64,000 nucleotides of DNA, taken from assembly GCA_040222875.1 (NCBI GenBank), contig JAVKCG010000008.1:372001-436000 (forward strand), written 5' to 3'. Every line of letters begins with the position of its first letter. Positions within the stretch are counted from its first letter, which is position 1. The translations under genes and the position numbers were made by a program. This document shows, in pieces, positions 27,755 to 37,125 of the stretch. This stretch comes from JAJCYL01 sp040222875. Its GTDB lineage: Bacteria; Bacteroidota; Bacteroidia; Cytophagales; Cyclobacteriaceae. Under the pieces are notes generated by a model, which did no database searches, was not told where the DNA came from, and was given only the letters and a program-made list of their open reading frames with translations.

Positions 27755-27762
27755 TATATTTG
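27755..27762 (+). promoter_or_regulatory. Candidate -7 box for the adhesin-PorP/SprF operon
   Basis: TATATTTG matches the TAnnTTTG element and lies 38 bases before the ATG at 27801, just after a terminator. No clear TTG was found at the usual spacing upstream. Confidence 0.45.
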
Positions 27763-27800
27763 ACAACGTTAGACAGAAGTTAAACCTCTTCTCATCACCA

Positions 27801-30800
27801 ATGAGCGGATTGAATTATAGGTGTGTGAACCCTTCTAAAATCATTGCACTTAGCTTGTTGCTAAGTTTTGTCTCCATTCAAACTATAAAGGCTGATACCC
27901 CATCAGTTACCACTGTTGAAGTACCTACTGCTGGCACTTATAAATCGGGTGACCAACTCTTCTTTCGTGTAAACTGGTCAAAGGCAGTATTTGTAACGGG
28001 CACTCCGTTGCTCAATCTTACTTTTAATTCTGGTGCAGTAACAGCCGCATATCTTAGTGGTTCTGGATCTAATGCGTTGCTTTTCAGGTATACAGTTCAA
28101 ACAAACGACAATGACCCCGATGGGATTTTAGTTAATAGCATTTCCGGAGATGGAACCATACAAGATAGTGACTCTGATCCAGCTAATCGTACACTAAACG
28201 GCATTGCCGACCCATCAGGAATTTTGGTTGATGCGGTAAAACCGACAGTTCAATCAGTCGGTGTTCCTTCCGACAATACTTACCTGGCAGGTCAAGATCT
28301 CGATTTTACAGTCAACTGGAGCGAGAATGTTACAGTCACAGGCTCACCAACACTGGGGATTACGATAGGCTCTCAAACTATTCAGGCAGCTTTTGATGTA
28401 GCGACAAACAATACTTCTGCTCTCCGTTTCTCACACACAGTAGCCACAGGAGAGTTGGATACAGATGGGGTTTCAGTTGGATCAATTACAATTGGTAGTG
28501 CAACAATAAAAGATGGTGCAGGCAATACTGCAACAGTCACCTTGAATAGTGTTGGTAATACCGACGATGTGAGGGTTGACGCCGTAGCCCCAACCGTCTC
28601 ATCAGTAAATGTACCCTCTGGAGGAACTTATGCTTCTGGCGAGGTTTTAGAATTCACCGTCAACTGGTCAGAGAATGTGAGCGTTACCGGTAATCCTAGC
28701 CTGAACATCGAGTTAACTTCAGGAAATGTTGCAGCAGTGTATGACGCAGGCTCATCGACTGCATCAACTTCAGTATTTAGATATACAGTACAAGCAGATG
28801 ATTTGGATTTGAATGGTGTTGCAGTAGTTGATTTAACCCTTGGCTCAGCTACTATACAAGATGCTGCAGGGAATAATGCAGACCTCACACTAAACAATGT
28901 GTCCAATACTGGCAATGTTGATGTAGATGCTGTAGGGCCGAAAACAGTTACTGTTGATGTACCCGTAGAAGATACTTACACACTAGGTGAAATTCTTGGG
29001 TTCAGGATTAATTGGGATGAAGAAGTAACGGTAACAGGTAATCCAGTATTAAAAATAGTTGTGGGAGCAGCGACTGTTGATGCAGCCTTTATCAGCGGAA
29101 GTGGCACAACTGCACTGACATTCAGATATACAATCAGTGATGGCGACCAGGACAGCGACGGCATTGAAGTGGTAAATCTGGATATTACAGATGCAACAAT
29201 TCAAGATGATTCTGGGAATGATGCGGATATAACTTTAAATAAAGTTGATGAAACAACAGGAGTGCTGGTCGATGCTTCTGTTCCAACAATCACCTCTGTG
29301 AGTGTTCCAACCAATGATACTTATGGACTTGACGAAATTCTGGACTTTACATTAAACATGTCTGAAGCTGTTACTGTGAATGGATCACCAGGTCTCAGGA
29401 TAACAGTAGGTCTGGGAAACGTTGTGGCAAATTTTATCGAGGGCAGTGGCTCAGATAAACTGAAATTTAGATACACAGTATTCCAAAATGATAAAGACAC
29501 CGACGGCATTGAACTAGGGGCCATTGAATTATTGAGTGCAGTAATTTCTGATGGAGCCAATGATGCTGATCTAACCCTTAATAATGTACCCGCTCTAACA
29601 GGCGTTTTGGTTGATGCCCTTAATGACCCACCGACGTTTGCAAAAGGGCCGGACATCGAGATTCTGGAAGATAGTGAAGCCCAAACGTTCACAAATTGGG
29701 CAACAGAAATTAGTCCGGGAACAGCGGAGGAGGCGTCTCAGGTATTGACGTTCGTTGTAACAAACAATAATGAAGCGCTTTTTAATAGCCAACCTTCCAT
29801 TGATACAAATGGTACATTGACATTTGATGCAAAGCCTGACGCCAGTGGTTTGGCGAGTGTTTCGGTGGTTTTAAGAGATGATGTGGGTGCAAGCTCAACT
29901 TTAGTCACATTTTCGATCACAGTAACCCAAGTAAATGATCGGCCAAGTTTTCAAGTGGGCGAAGATCTTGAGGTAGAAGTTAATTCAGGTACAACACGAA
30001 TATTGGATTGGGCAACCGGCATGAACCCCGGCCCCGGAATTGAAGAATTTCAATTTTTCAATTTCGAAATTACAACTGACAATGATGATTTCTTCTCAGT
30101 TGCCCCAGCTGTCAGCTCATCAGGTCAAATATCCTTTACCCTGGTAGATAGTGTAACGGGAGTAGTGAATGCGGCAATCACTATGGTAGATGTTGGAGGT
30201 ACTGAAAACGGGGGAATTGATCGAAGTGAAACCCAAAACTTTATCATTACTGTAATCAAAATACCACAAACCATTACCATTGCCCCAATTGGTGATAAGC
30301 GGGTGGGGCAAAACGATTTTGATATTTCAGTAACTGGCGGTGAATCCGGCAACCCTGTCGAGGTCACTTTGCAAACAGACCCATCAAGTGAGGTTGCAAT
30401 TTTACAGGATGGCAGAATTACCATAGTAGGCTCTGGAACGGTCACTGTAGTTGCCAATCAAGCTGGCAATGCTGCCTTTCAAGATGCAGAAACGGCCATG
30501 GAGACTTTTCAGATAACATTAGGTCAATTGTTTCTACCAACACTATTTACCCCAAATGGTGATGGCCGTAATGAAGTTTTCATATTAAGGGGTGTTGGTG
30601 CCGATATTGAAACAATTGATTTTAGAATAATTGATAGAAACGGCACTGAAGTTTATAAAACTACGGACGCCGATGATCTGGCCGTTAACGGTTGGGATGG
30701 AACCCAAAATGGAAAAGAATTGCCGACGGGGGCATACATATGGGTGGTTGAAGGTCAGCTACGGGGTGGTCAAAGAATATTGGTTAATGGAAGAAATACC

Positions 30801-30824
30801 GGTGTAATAAGATTATTAAGATGA
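27801..30824 (+). CDS. Large secreted repeat protein with T9SS type B sorting domain
   Basis: 1007 residues with a signal peptide (about 1-31). Five tandem beta-sandwich repeats of ~115 residues span about 36-610. Each has the pattern VPxxxTYxxGExLxFxVNW, VTGxPxLxI, FRYTV, DxDxDGI, ATIQDxxGNxAxLTLN and VxVDA. Two cadherin/Ig-like units (about 612-815), introduced by NDPPTF and NDRPSF, and one more beta domain follow. The end (FLPTLFTPNGDGRNEVF... to the C-terminus, about 910-1007) is the CHU_C gliding-associated C-terminal domain used as a type B T9SS signal. It is predicted to be exported through T9SS and held at the cell surface with the PorP/SprF-like product of the overlapping next gene. 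Confidence 0.9.
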   Translation: MSGLNYRCVNPSKIIALSLLLSFVSIQTIKADTPSVTTVEVPTAGTYKSGDQLFFRVNWSKAVFVTGTPLLNLTFNSGAVTAAYLSGSGSNALLFRYTVQTNDNDPDGILVNSISGDGTIQDSDSDPANRTLNGIADPSGILVDAVKPTVQSVGVPSDNTYLAGQDLDFTVNWSENVTVTGSPTLGITIGSQTIQAAFDVATNNTSALRFSHTVATGELDTDGVSVGSITIGSATIKDGAGNTATVTLNSVGNTDDVRVDAVAPTVSSVNVPSGGTYASGEVLEFTVNWSENVSVTGNPSLNIELTSGNVAAVYDAGSSTASTSVFRYTVQADDLDLNGVAVVDLTLGSATIQDAAGNNADLTLNNVSNTGNVDVDAVGPKTVTVDVPVEDTYTLGEILGFRINWDEEVTVTGNPVLKIVVGAATVDAAFISGSGTTALTFRYTISDGDQDSDGIEVVNLDITDATIQDDSGNDADITLNKVDETTGVLVDASVPTITSVSVPTNDTYGLDEILDFTLNMSEAVTVNGSPGLRITVGLGNVVANFIEGSGSDKLKFRYTVFQNDKDTDGIELGAIELLSAVISDGANDADLTLNNVPALTGVLVDALNDPPTFAKGPDIEILEDSEAQTFTNWATEISPGTAEEASQVLTFVVTNNNEALFNSQPSIDTNGTLTFDAKPDASGLASVSVVLRDDVGASSTLVTFSITVTQVNDRPSFQVGEDLEVEVNSGTTRILDWATGMNPGPGIEEFQFFNFEITTDNDDFFSVAPAVSSSGQISFTLVDSVTGVVNAAITMVDVGGTENGGIDRSETQNFIITVIKIPQTITIAPIGDKRVGQNDFDISVTGGESGNPVEVTLQTDPSSEVAILQDGRITIVGSGTVTVVANQAGNAAFQDAETAMETFQITLGQLFLPTLFTPNGDGRNEVFILRGVGADIETIDFRIIDRNGTEVYKTTDADDLAVNGWDGTQNGKELPTGAYIWVVEGQLRGGQRILVNGRNTGVIRLLR

Positions 30825-31903
30825 GAAAGTCGATTCATATTGTTTGTGGCAGCTTATCAATCTTGGTAATAACCATTTTGCATGCTTCAGCCCAAGATCA
30901 AAATGCCAGTTTATATCATTTAAATCCATTTTACTCAAACCCGGGAAGGATAGGGGCTATTGATTATACACAAGTTGCAATCGGGTTTATAAATCAGCCT
31001 GTTGAGATCGACCAATCATTCAGGACCGCGAGTGTATCTGGATATGTACCAATTGAAATCGGATTGCACAAACTGGTTGTAGGTGGGATAGCCTTGAACG
31101 ACCGTGTCTCTGATTTTATGGATGCGAATGGCGGTGCGATCGGAGCAGCTTTAAGACTGAAGTTGAACCCAGAAATGCGGCTGGGTTTTGGCAGTCAGTT
31201 AGGATTTTATAAAAATACACTTGGCTTTGATTTGACCACAGATAGCCAATATGTAAACGGCACATTTAACAGCGCATTTCCATCTAACGAAACCATAATT
31301 AATGACAATACCAGCTACTTCGCTCTGTCGTCGGGTTTATACTGGCAGTTAGTGGATTATTTAGGCAATGAACTGGCATTTGTAGGAGGTTCAATTTTTA
31401 ATTACAATCAGCCGAATAGATCATTTATTGATGGGAGCACTGACAGATTACCTGTTACATATAAAGGGTCTGCTGGAATTAGGGTGCTTAATGGAGCCTA
31501 TGTGAACATAACCCCGAATATTCAATATCAGAGGTTTTTAAAGAATAACATCATAAGGGCTGGAACCTGGGTTGGCTTTCCACTGGATGAAGAATTATTG
31601 CGTGAGTTTAAACTGGGAGCCTGGTATAACACTGATGGACTTGCAACAGTGTCTCTGGAGTTTTATCAATACAACTTTTTTATTGGCGCCTCCTACGACC
31701 AACCTATTTCTTCCACAATCAAAAGTGCAAGATCAAACGGAATCGTAGGCATCAATTTTGGCTACATCTTCTATAGGGAAAGTTATGGCCGTCACTATCA
31801 TGACTCTAAGCACAGGAAGCGTGGAGGAGATGTAGACAAGAAAACGGTTGAAAAACACAGGGCCAAAAAGATGAAGAATTTTAAGCTTCGAAAGAATAAC
31901 TAA
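30821..31903 (+). CDS. PorP/SprF family T9SS-associated outer-membrane protein
   Basis: 360 residues with a signal peptide ending near residue 24 (HASAQDQ). The start LYHLNPFYSNPGRIG resembles the PorP/SprF opening, in which an abundant YNQYxxNPxxxNPA-like segment precedes a beta-barrel. Alternating hydrophobic strands continue to the end, and the last ~40 residues are very basic (HDSKHRKRGGDVDKK...), which is unusual. The start overlaps the stop of the adhesin gene (ATGA). PorP/SprF proteins anchor or help present type B T9SS cargo at the surface, so the two products very likely work as a pair. Confidence 0.88.
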   Translation: MRKSIHIVCGSLSILVITILHASAQDQNASLYHLNPFYSNPGRIGAIDYTQVAIGFINQPVEIDQSFRTASVSGYVPIEIGLHKLVVGGIALNDRVSDFMDANGGAIGAALRLKLNPEMRLGFGSQLGFYKNTLGFDLTTDSQYVNGTFNSAFPSNETIINDNTSYFALSSGLYWQLVDYLGNELAFVGGSIFNYNQPNRSFIDGSTDRLPVTYKGSAGIRVLNGAYVNITPNIQYQRFLKNNIIRAGTWVGFPLDEELLREFKLGAWYNTDGLATVSLEFYQYNFFIGASYDQPISSTIKSARSNGIVGINFGYIFYRESYGRHYHDSKHRKRGGDVDKKTVEKHRAKKMKNFKLRKNN

Positions 31904-31964
31904 TCGATAACCTCGATATTATTTTAACATTTTCCGCATGAACCAATTTCGCTAGAAAACCGGT

Positions 31965-32735
31965 ATGCATAAGTTTCTCAGCGTAGGCCTCATTCTTTTA
32001 ACCCTCAGCCAGGAGAGTTTTGCCTGGGGGAAAACCGGTCATTATGTTGTTGGCCAGATTGCTGATCGGCGTCTATCAAAAAGCGCCCAGAGAGCAATTA
32101 ACGAAATACTGCGTGGGGAATCTCTCGCCATGGTTGGCAATTATATGGACGCCATAAAATCAGATAGCTCTTATGATCACATGAGGCCGTGGCATTACTG
32201 CACCATCCCAGATAGCTTGAGTTATGACCAGGCTGGCACACCTGAAGAGGGTGATGTTATCCAAACAATTGATCGGGTGATAAGTGAACTCCAATCGAAA
32301 CAATTTACAGATAGCGATGAAGCTTTCGCTTTGAAAATACTAGTTCACTTGATCGGGGACATTCATCAGCCCTTACATGTAGGTAATGGGGAGGATAGAG
32401 GGGGGAATGATATTAGAACCGAATTCTTTTGGCAATCTTCTAACCTTCACCGGGTGTGGGACAGCGGGATAATAGAAAACCAGAAATTGAGTTATTCAGA
32501 ATGGTCGGATTGGTTGCTATCTACCACATCAGATGATGAGATTAAAGAATGGGAAAATGCCGAGGTGATAGGATGGGCGAATGAATCAAAAGCTTTAAGG
32601 GATCAGGTCTATGATCTTCCTAAAGATGCGAAGATCAATTACGAATACGAATACCGAAACCTTGATGTAGTGAAGCAAAGATTATTGCAAGCTGGAATCA
32701 GGTTGGCGTTTGTATTAAACAGCATCTACAACTAA
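31965..32735 (+). CDS. Exported S1/P1-type zinc nuclease
   Basis: 256 residues. Signal peptide cleavage after residue 20 would expose W21, as in P1 nuclease, where the mature N-terminal Trp binds zinc. All nine ligand positions can be matched: W21, H26, D62, H77, H128, D132, H138, H162 and D166 (segments AWGKTGH, HLIGDIHQPLH and LHRVWDSG). The enzyme should be a three-zinc nuclease for single-stranded DNA or RNA, or a nucleotidase, in the periplasm or outside the cell. It could supply nucleotides or phosphate. The stop overlaps the convergent dnaX tail by four bases. Confidence 0.92.
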   Translation: MHKFLSVGLILLTLSQESFAWGKTGHYVVGQIADRRLSKSAQRAINEILRGESLAMVGNYMDAIKSDSSYDHMRPWHYCTIPDSLSYDQAGTPEEGDVIQTIDRVISELQSKQFTDSDEAFALKILVHLIGDIHQPLHVGNGEDRGGNDIRTEFFWQSSNLHRVWDSGIIENQKLSYSEWSDWLLSTTSDDEIKEWENAEVIGWANESKALRDQVYDLPKDAKINYEYEYRNLDVVKQRLLQAGIRLAFVLNSIYN

Positions 32736-33262
32736 TACTCAGGATCCAGGCCCAATCGCTCTTTAAGCTTCAGCAAATCCGGGTTCTTTTTTGCCATGTA
32801 ATTGAACTTGTCCATGTCAGTATATAGCTGCTCTTCTTGCGGCTGTTCTTCCTGAATATGCGTAATGGTAATCTTATGATTTTTTAGTTCCTTCCTTAAA
32901 TAACCAGTTAAATCTTCCTCCAGCTTTTTGAGCACATTAATCTCAATTCCATTCTTGATGGTTAATTCAATTACCTGCCCATCTTTAAGCGCTGGCTTCT
33001 TTTTCAGGACATTGGATTCGAATGAAGCAATACTGTCCTTTTTCAATTCGAAATACTTATTCCAGATTTTAATGAGCTGCACTTCGCTAAAGCTTTCGTC
33101 CAGCAATTCTGTGACCCCCTCGTCTTGTTCTACCTCTTCAGGCATATCAAGTGAGAGGCTTGGGGTTTGTTTCTTGGCAGATGATTTTGAGGATGCTACA
33201 ACATTAGACGGCTGCGGATTCACCTGTTCGGTTTCAGGCTCCACCTTCTTTTCAACACTCAC
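32732..33262 (-). CDS. dnaX: C-terminal tau extension of dnaX, in the -1 frame
   Basis: 176 codons counted from a GTG at 33262, but the frame is open back through the A10 run at 33295-33304, so this is best read as the 3' part of dnaX reached by frameshifting. The first ~60 residues are a Ser/Gln/Glu/Pro-rich linker. The rest (ELLDESFSEVQLIKIWNKYFELKK... to KERLGLDPEY) matches the C-terminal region of Bacteroidota gamma/tau proteins. Joined to the upstream frame, it gives a tau of about 557 residues, the length usual in the phylum. Translation as an independent protein from GTG is possible but less attractive. It overlaps the nuclease gene stop by four bases. Confidence 0.75.
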   Translation of the reverse strand: MSVEKKVEPETEQVNPQPSNVVASSKSSAKKQTPSLSLDMPEEVEQDEGVTELLDESFSEVQLIKIWNKYFELKKDSIASFESNVLKKKPALKDGQVIELTIKNGIEINVLKKLEEDLTGYLRKELKNHKITITHIQEEQPQEEQLYTDMDKFNYMAKKNPDLLKLKERLGLDPEY

Positions 33263-33285
33263 TGAAGATTGCTTCTTCTGGGAGC

Positions 33286-34404
33286 TTAATTCACTTTTTT
33301 TTTTGCCCCTTCTCCATTTGCAGAAGCTTTGGCAAGGCTTACAGCTGAATTGATGTGGGCAAGCTTCATTAATGCAAGCTCAACGTGAAGGCGCTGGTTT
33401 TTGCTTGCTTTATAATTGAGATCACAAAGGTTGAGGATGTTCAATCCGTTTAGTAGAAACGAAAGAGGGGTATTTGCGGCTTGTTCCTGATATTTCTGTT
33501 TTACTGAATCAGCAACTTTCAGTAATGGGATAGTGATTTTGTCTTTGCAAACCATCAAATCCCTAAAATGCTCACTCAATCCCGTGATAAAGTTATGACC
33601 GTCAAAGCCATCTTTAAGGATTTCATCAAAAAGTAAAAGGGTAGTTGAAATGTCCTCTGCCAGTAAATGATCGGTTACCTTAAAATAATAATCATGATCA
33701 AGGATGTGGAGGTTCTTTATAGTATCCTGATAGGTGACTTTATTTCCTGATGAAAAAGTCACAATTAAGTCAAAGATTGAGAGCGCATCACGCATGGCGC
33801 CATCGGCCTTCTGGGCAATTATGTGAAGGGCTTCTTCTTCAAATTCTACCTTCTCTTTTTTAGCAATTTCTTTTAGTTGCGCAGAAATATCAGAAATTTC
33901 AATCCTGTTAAAATCATAAATCTGGCATCTGGATAGAATCGTTGGGATCACTTTATGCTTTTCAGTGGTCGCCAAAATAAAAATGGCATAGGATGGTGGC
34001 TCCTCCAGGGTTTTCAGAAACGCATTAAAGGCCTGATTTGAAAGCATATGAACCTCGTCAATAATATAGACCTTGTATTTGCCTTGCTGAGGAGGGTAGC
34101 GAACCTGTTCGATCAGGTTGCGAATGTCCTCAACCGAATTATTTGAAGCAGCATCAAGCTCATAAATATTGAGTGAAGATAGGTTTTCTAGTGGCCCCTT
34201 AGATTCAAATTCGTTGATTAACCTGGCAAGAATCCTTGCGCAAGTGGTTTTACCCACCCCTCTTGGTCCACAAAAAAGCAATGCCTGCGCTAACTGGTTA
34301 TTCTCAATTGCGTTGTTCAGCGTTGTGGTAATATGCTCTTGCCCTACAACTTCTTCAAAGCCCTGGGGTCTATATTTCCTTGCTGATACAACGAAATTTT
34401 CCAT
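33286..34404 (-). CDS. dnaX: DNA polymerase III subunit gamma (short product of dnaX)
   Basis: 372 residues. The clamp-loader AAA+ ATPase starts SARKYRPQGFEEVVGQEHI. Walker A GPRGVGKT is at residues 46-53, the DEVH box lies in YIIDEVHMLSNQAFNAFLKTLEEPP, and sensor 1 in LATTEKHKVIPTILSRCQI. The Cys-rich zinc module seen in E. coli is absent and replaced by a short acidic loop, as in other Bacteroidota. The frame stops (KKKVN, then TAA) right after ten consecutive A residues. A shift to -1 there continues into the tau tail. Gamma/tau loads the sliding clamp and, in its long form, holds polymerase and helicase together. Confidence 0.93.
   Translation of the reverse strand: MENFVVSARKYRPQGFEEVVGQEHITTTLNNAIENNQLAQALLFCGPRGVGKTTCARILARLINEFESKGPLENLSSLNIYELDAASNNSVEDIRNLIEQVRYPPQQGKYKVYIIDEVHMLSNQAFNAFLKTLEEPPSYAIFILATTEKHKVIPTILSRCQIYDFNRIEISDISAQLKEIAKKEKVEFEEEALHIIAQKADGAMRDALSIFDLIVTFSSGNKVTYQDTIKNLHILDHDYYFKVTDHLLAEDISTTLLLFDEILKDGFDGHNFITGLSEHFRDLMVCKDKITIPLLKVADSVKQKYQEQAANTPLSFLLNGLNILNLCDLNYKASKNQRLHVELALMKLAHINSAVSLAKASANGEGAKKKVN
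33295..33304 (-). other. A10 slippery run in dnaX, candidate programmed frameshift or transcriptional slippage site
   Basis: On the coding strand the sequence reads GGAGAAGGGGC, then ten A, then GTGAATTAA. In the zero frame the stop comes two codons after the run. One base back, the frame stays open for ~190 codons that encode the expected tau tail. A purine-rich Shine-Dalgarno-like GGAG lies just upstream, and a weak stem GAAGA/TCTTC follows about 20 bases downstream. Similar A runs produce both dnaX products in E. coli (ribosomal) and Thermus (transcriptional). Confidence 0.75.
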
Positions 34405-34560
34405 CCCCGAAAGTTAGTAAGGTCTGGAATGTTTTCGGGTGTTCAGGTTTAGAAAGTTGAAATGATTCTAACTTACCCCTCAACTATTTTGTTAATAGCC
34501 TCTAATACTGACCCCCAGCCGCCCTCGATCTTTAATTGATGAGTATTTCTCTGCCATACC

Positions 34561-37011
34561 TCAAAAGCCAATACCAACCCTTACCCCACTTCGCTTAACA
34601 TCAAGCACTGATGTGAAAAAGTCAATCCTGGCAATTTTGAAGATATGTTCGATGCCAAAGCCAAGCTCCAGATAGCCATCAGCTCCAGGCACTTTTAAAT
34701 AATGTGCTGAAGCAACCGATTGCAGTTTAAGCTTTCTTAATAGCGGTAGTTTGTTAAAAATAAAGCCGTTAAAATGATGTGAAAAATGTCCGGCAAAGTA
34801 GGAATCGTTAGTGCTGTATCGGTAGTAATCCAACAACTGGAAATTATTAATATCGAATTGGGCAAAGTAGGTTCGGTTACCATCAAAGTGCTCATAATCT
34901 GGGAAAGCCGTTTGATCAGGCCCGAAGAAAAAGCCACTTTCAATATGCATGTCTGATTCCCCCAATAAACCCAGAAACCATTCATGCGTCACCCATGCTT
35001 TCAACTGATTAAACTCCACATCCGAACCCAGCATATTAAATCCTCTGGTAAATTTTGTATGAATAACCGGGTACTTTGTTTCATAAATAATTTTGCGATC
35101 AGGCCTCGATATATAGCGCTGATCAAAAACAAACCTTAACTGTAGCGATGCTTTCAGCGCCTGGTGATCAGGAAAAGAAGTATCAGTCAGAAATAGGTTA
35201 TCCGGATTATTTGATGTGAAGTCTACTTTGTCTTCATTCCTGAACGAATAGTCTGATGTATTGCTTAATAAAGTGCGATCGGAATAACTAATATCTCCGG
35301 TGAACATGACCCCATTTGTAAGTTCAGATCTGTATTTACCCTCCCAGAAATTTCGGCCATAAAGCTTCATGTGGTTGTCACCTAAAACCAACGTTTCGAA
35401 GGTGTTGATCAAAGGGCTTATTGCGCCTTCATTAAACTGCGCAACAAATCGGCCAAAAGTTGTTTCTATAGCTGAAAATCGCTTACGATTGAAGTGATAC
35501 TGCAAATTCAATAATGCATTTAGCCTCTCATTTCCAAAACCATATCTTATTGTTGGCCTTATTCTATAAAACCGCTCCCGGCTCAAATTTTTTCTATGGC
35601 TCATATTCATATTCACTACCAAACCCTCTACGGTATTGTATTGAAACATCTCCGTAAGCGAATTGATGTGGTAATATTTCTCTTTAAAACTATTGCTATG
35701 GGTATAGCCGGACATTAGAATGTTACCACCTGTAAGTTTGTTGGTTACCCGGTCTACAGAGTCTTTGTAGTCTTTGGAATCCCTAATGACCGCAAGGCTG
35801 TCTTTGAATTGATAGTCGTTTCGCTCCAGTGCCGTTAACGGAATAGGCCGTATTGATTCCCAGTAGGTGGAGTCTCTCTCATTGGCGTTTTCCTTGATCG
35901 CCAATACCTCCTTGCTGAAATATTTGTTGCTAAAGTTGGGCTGAACTTCATAATTAGAGTAAACGCTCACAAAACTCCCTTCGCCTTGAAACCCAAAGAT
36001 GTTAAGGTCAAAAGTGAATTTTTGTGATAGCAGCATCCAAATATCCTGGGTAACGGGAGCGTAAACCTGATTAATTCTTAATGTATCAAGAAATTCAATT
36101 TGGTTATCCTTAGTCAGCATCACATCCAGGCTATGCACTTTCCAGCTATCCTCGATTATGTAGATATATCCAGCAACCACCGGATCATTTTTGCGTTTCG
36201 GAATCACCCTGATTTTATTGATGAGGAGATTGTCTTCGGTTATTGTGCCGACCATTTCATAGTCGTAAAAGAGGAAAGCATTTTGGGCAATTGGGCTCAC
36301 AATGCCGCGTTGGGTCAGTCCTTCATACTGATAAAGGTTTTCATAAATGTTCACCATCATCTCAGAGGCTTGATTAAAGCTGAATGCACTATTGAAGCCA
36401 CTCACCTTGGAGGAAATCATTGTTTCTTTGATTTTATCAGGCCGCTTGTAACTGAATTTGGACACCGACTCTGATAGATAAACAATACCAGTATCAATGG
36501 TGACCGTTACCCCGAATATCTTATCCGGCCGTTTTTCTAAGGTCTGGAGCCCTTTGATATAAACATCGCAGGAATATGCTTCGATCTGCTCTAAATGGAA
36601 CTTTCTTTTATTTATTGTCTCCTTTATAACTCTCTCAGCGGGATTTTCATTTGCATTCACCACCACCTCCTGAAGCTGAATGGTTTCGGGCTCCATCACA
36701 ATTTGGATACTCATCCTTGCATCGCCTACATCTACTTTTCGGTTAAGGGTTTTGTAACCGACATACTGAAAAACCAAAGTATGTTGTCCATTTGGCACAT
36801 CAAGGGAAAAATAGCCCCTGGCGTTACTCGTTGTTCCTATTGTAGTCCCCTGGATATACAAGGTGGCAAACGGTAGACCTTGGCCCAGCAGATCAGTAAT
36901 TCTTCCACCGACCTTCCCCGCACATAAAATGTTAGGTGCAGTAATGATTAGAAAGACAATTAAAATTGATTTCCTGAAATGTGGTTTGATGAAAGGGAAG
37001 ATTGATTTCAA
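34561..37011 (-). CDS. DUF5686 outer-membrane protein with carboxypeptidase-regulatory-like domain
   Basis: 816 residues with a signal peptide (about 1-32). Residues ~35-120 are a CarboxypepD_reg-like beta-sandwich (VGGRITDLLGQGLPFATLYIQGTTIGTTSNARGYFSL). The remainder matches the DUF5686 family: a polar domain with LQEVVVNANENPAERVIKETINKRKFH, then a long series of amphipathic strands ending in GVRVGIGF with a terminal Phe typical of outer-membrane beta-barrels. It lacks a TonB box and plug, so it is not a receptor of the SusC type. The function is not known. It is divergent from the SDR gene, with a ~114-base gap holding both starts. Confidence 0.85.
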   Translation of the reverse strand: MKSIFPFIKPHFRKSILIVFLIITAPNILCAGKVGGRITDLLGQGLPFATLYIQGTTIGTTSNARGYFSLDVPNGQHTLVFQYVGYKTLNRKVDVGDARMSIQIVMEPETIQLQEVVVNANENPAERVIKETINKRKFHLEQIEAYSCDVYIKGLQTLEKRPDKIFGVTVTIDTGIVYLSESVSKFSYKRPDKIKETMISSKVSGFNSAFSFNQASEMMVNIYENLYQYEGLTQRGIVSPIAQNAFLFYDYEMVGTITEDNLLINKIRVIPKRKNDPVVAGYIYIIEDSWKVHSLDVMLTKDNQIEFLDTLRINQVYAPVTQDIWMLLSQKFTFDLNIFGFQGEGSFVSVYSNYEVQPNFSNKYFSKEVLAIKENANERDSTYWESIRPIPLTALERNDYQFKDSLAVIRDSKDYKDSVDRVTNKLTGGNILMSGYTHSNSFKEKYYHINSLTEMFQYNTVEGLVVNMNMSHRKNLSRERFYRIRPTIRYGFGNERLNALLNLQYHFNRKRFSAIETTFGRFVAQFNEGAISPLINTFETLVLGDNHMKLYGRNFWEGKYRSELTNGVMFTGDISYSDRTLLSNTSDYSFRNEDKVDFTSNNPDNLFLTDTSFPDHQALKASLQLRFVFDQRYISRPDRKIIYETKYPVIHTKFTRGFNMLGSDVEFNQLKAWVTHEWFLGLLGESDMHIESGFFFGPDQTAFPDYEHFDGNRTYFAQFDINNFQLLDYYRYSTNDSYFAGHFSHHFNGFIFNKLPLLRKLKLQSVASAHYLKVPGADGYLELGFGIEHIFKIARIDFFTSVLDVKRSGVRVGIGF

Positions 37012-37125
37012 ATTAAATTTTTTTGAATATCATTTGATTTCAAAAGTACTAATGCAAAAGGTGATTGAAGGTTGCGGGTATCATCAGAAATTATAAATAA
37101 GTGAAAACAGTAATATTTTAGCCGA

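Larger units (their letters stand above)
27464..27800. other. 337-base intergenic region between rhomboid and adhesin genes
   Basis: No open frame of credible length was seen. The stretch holds a strong hairpin with a GAAA tetraloop and T tract (27698-27732) and, after it, a TATATTTG box (27755-27762). The first 230 bases are A+T-rich and could be a long 3' untranslated region or a small RNA ending at the hairpin; nothing in them is recognised. Confidence 0.6.

Noticed and set aside
32732..33262. Treating the 176-codon frame as an independent hypothetical gene
   Set aside because: Its frame opens directly from the dnaX A run and its residues match the tau C-terminus, so it belongs to dnaX.
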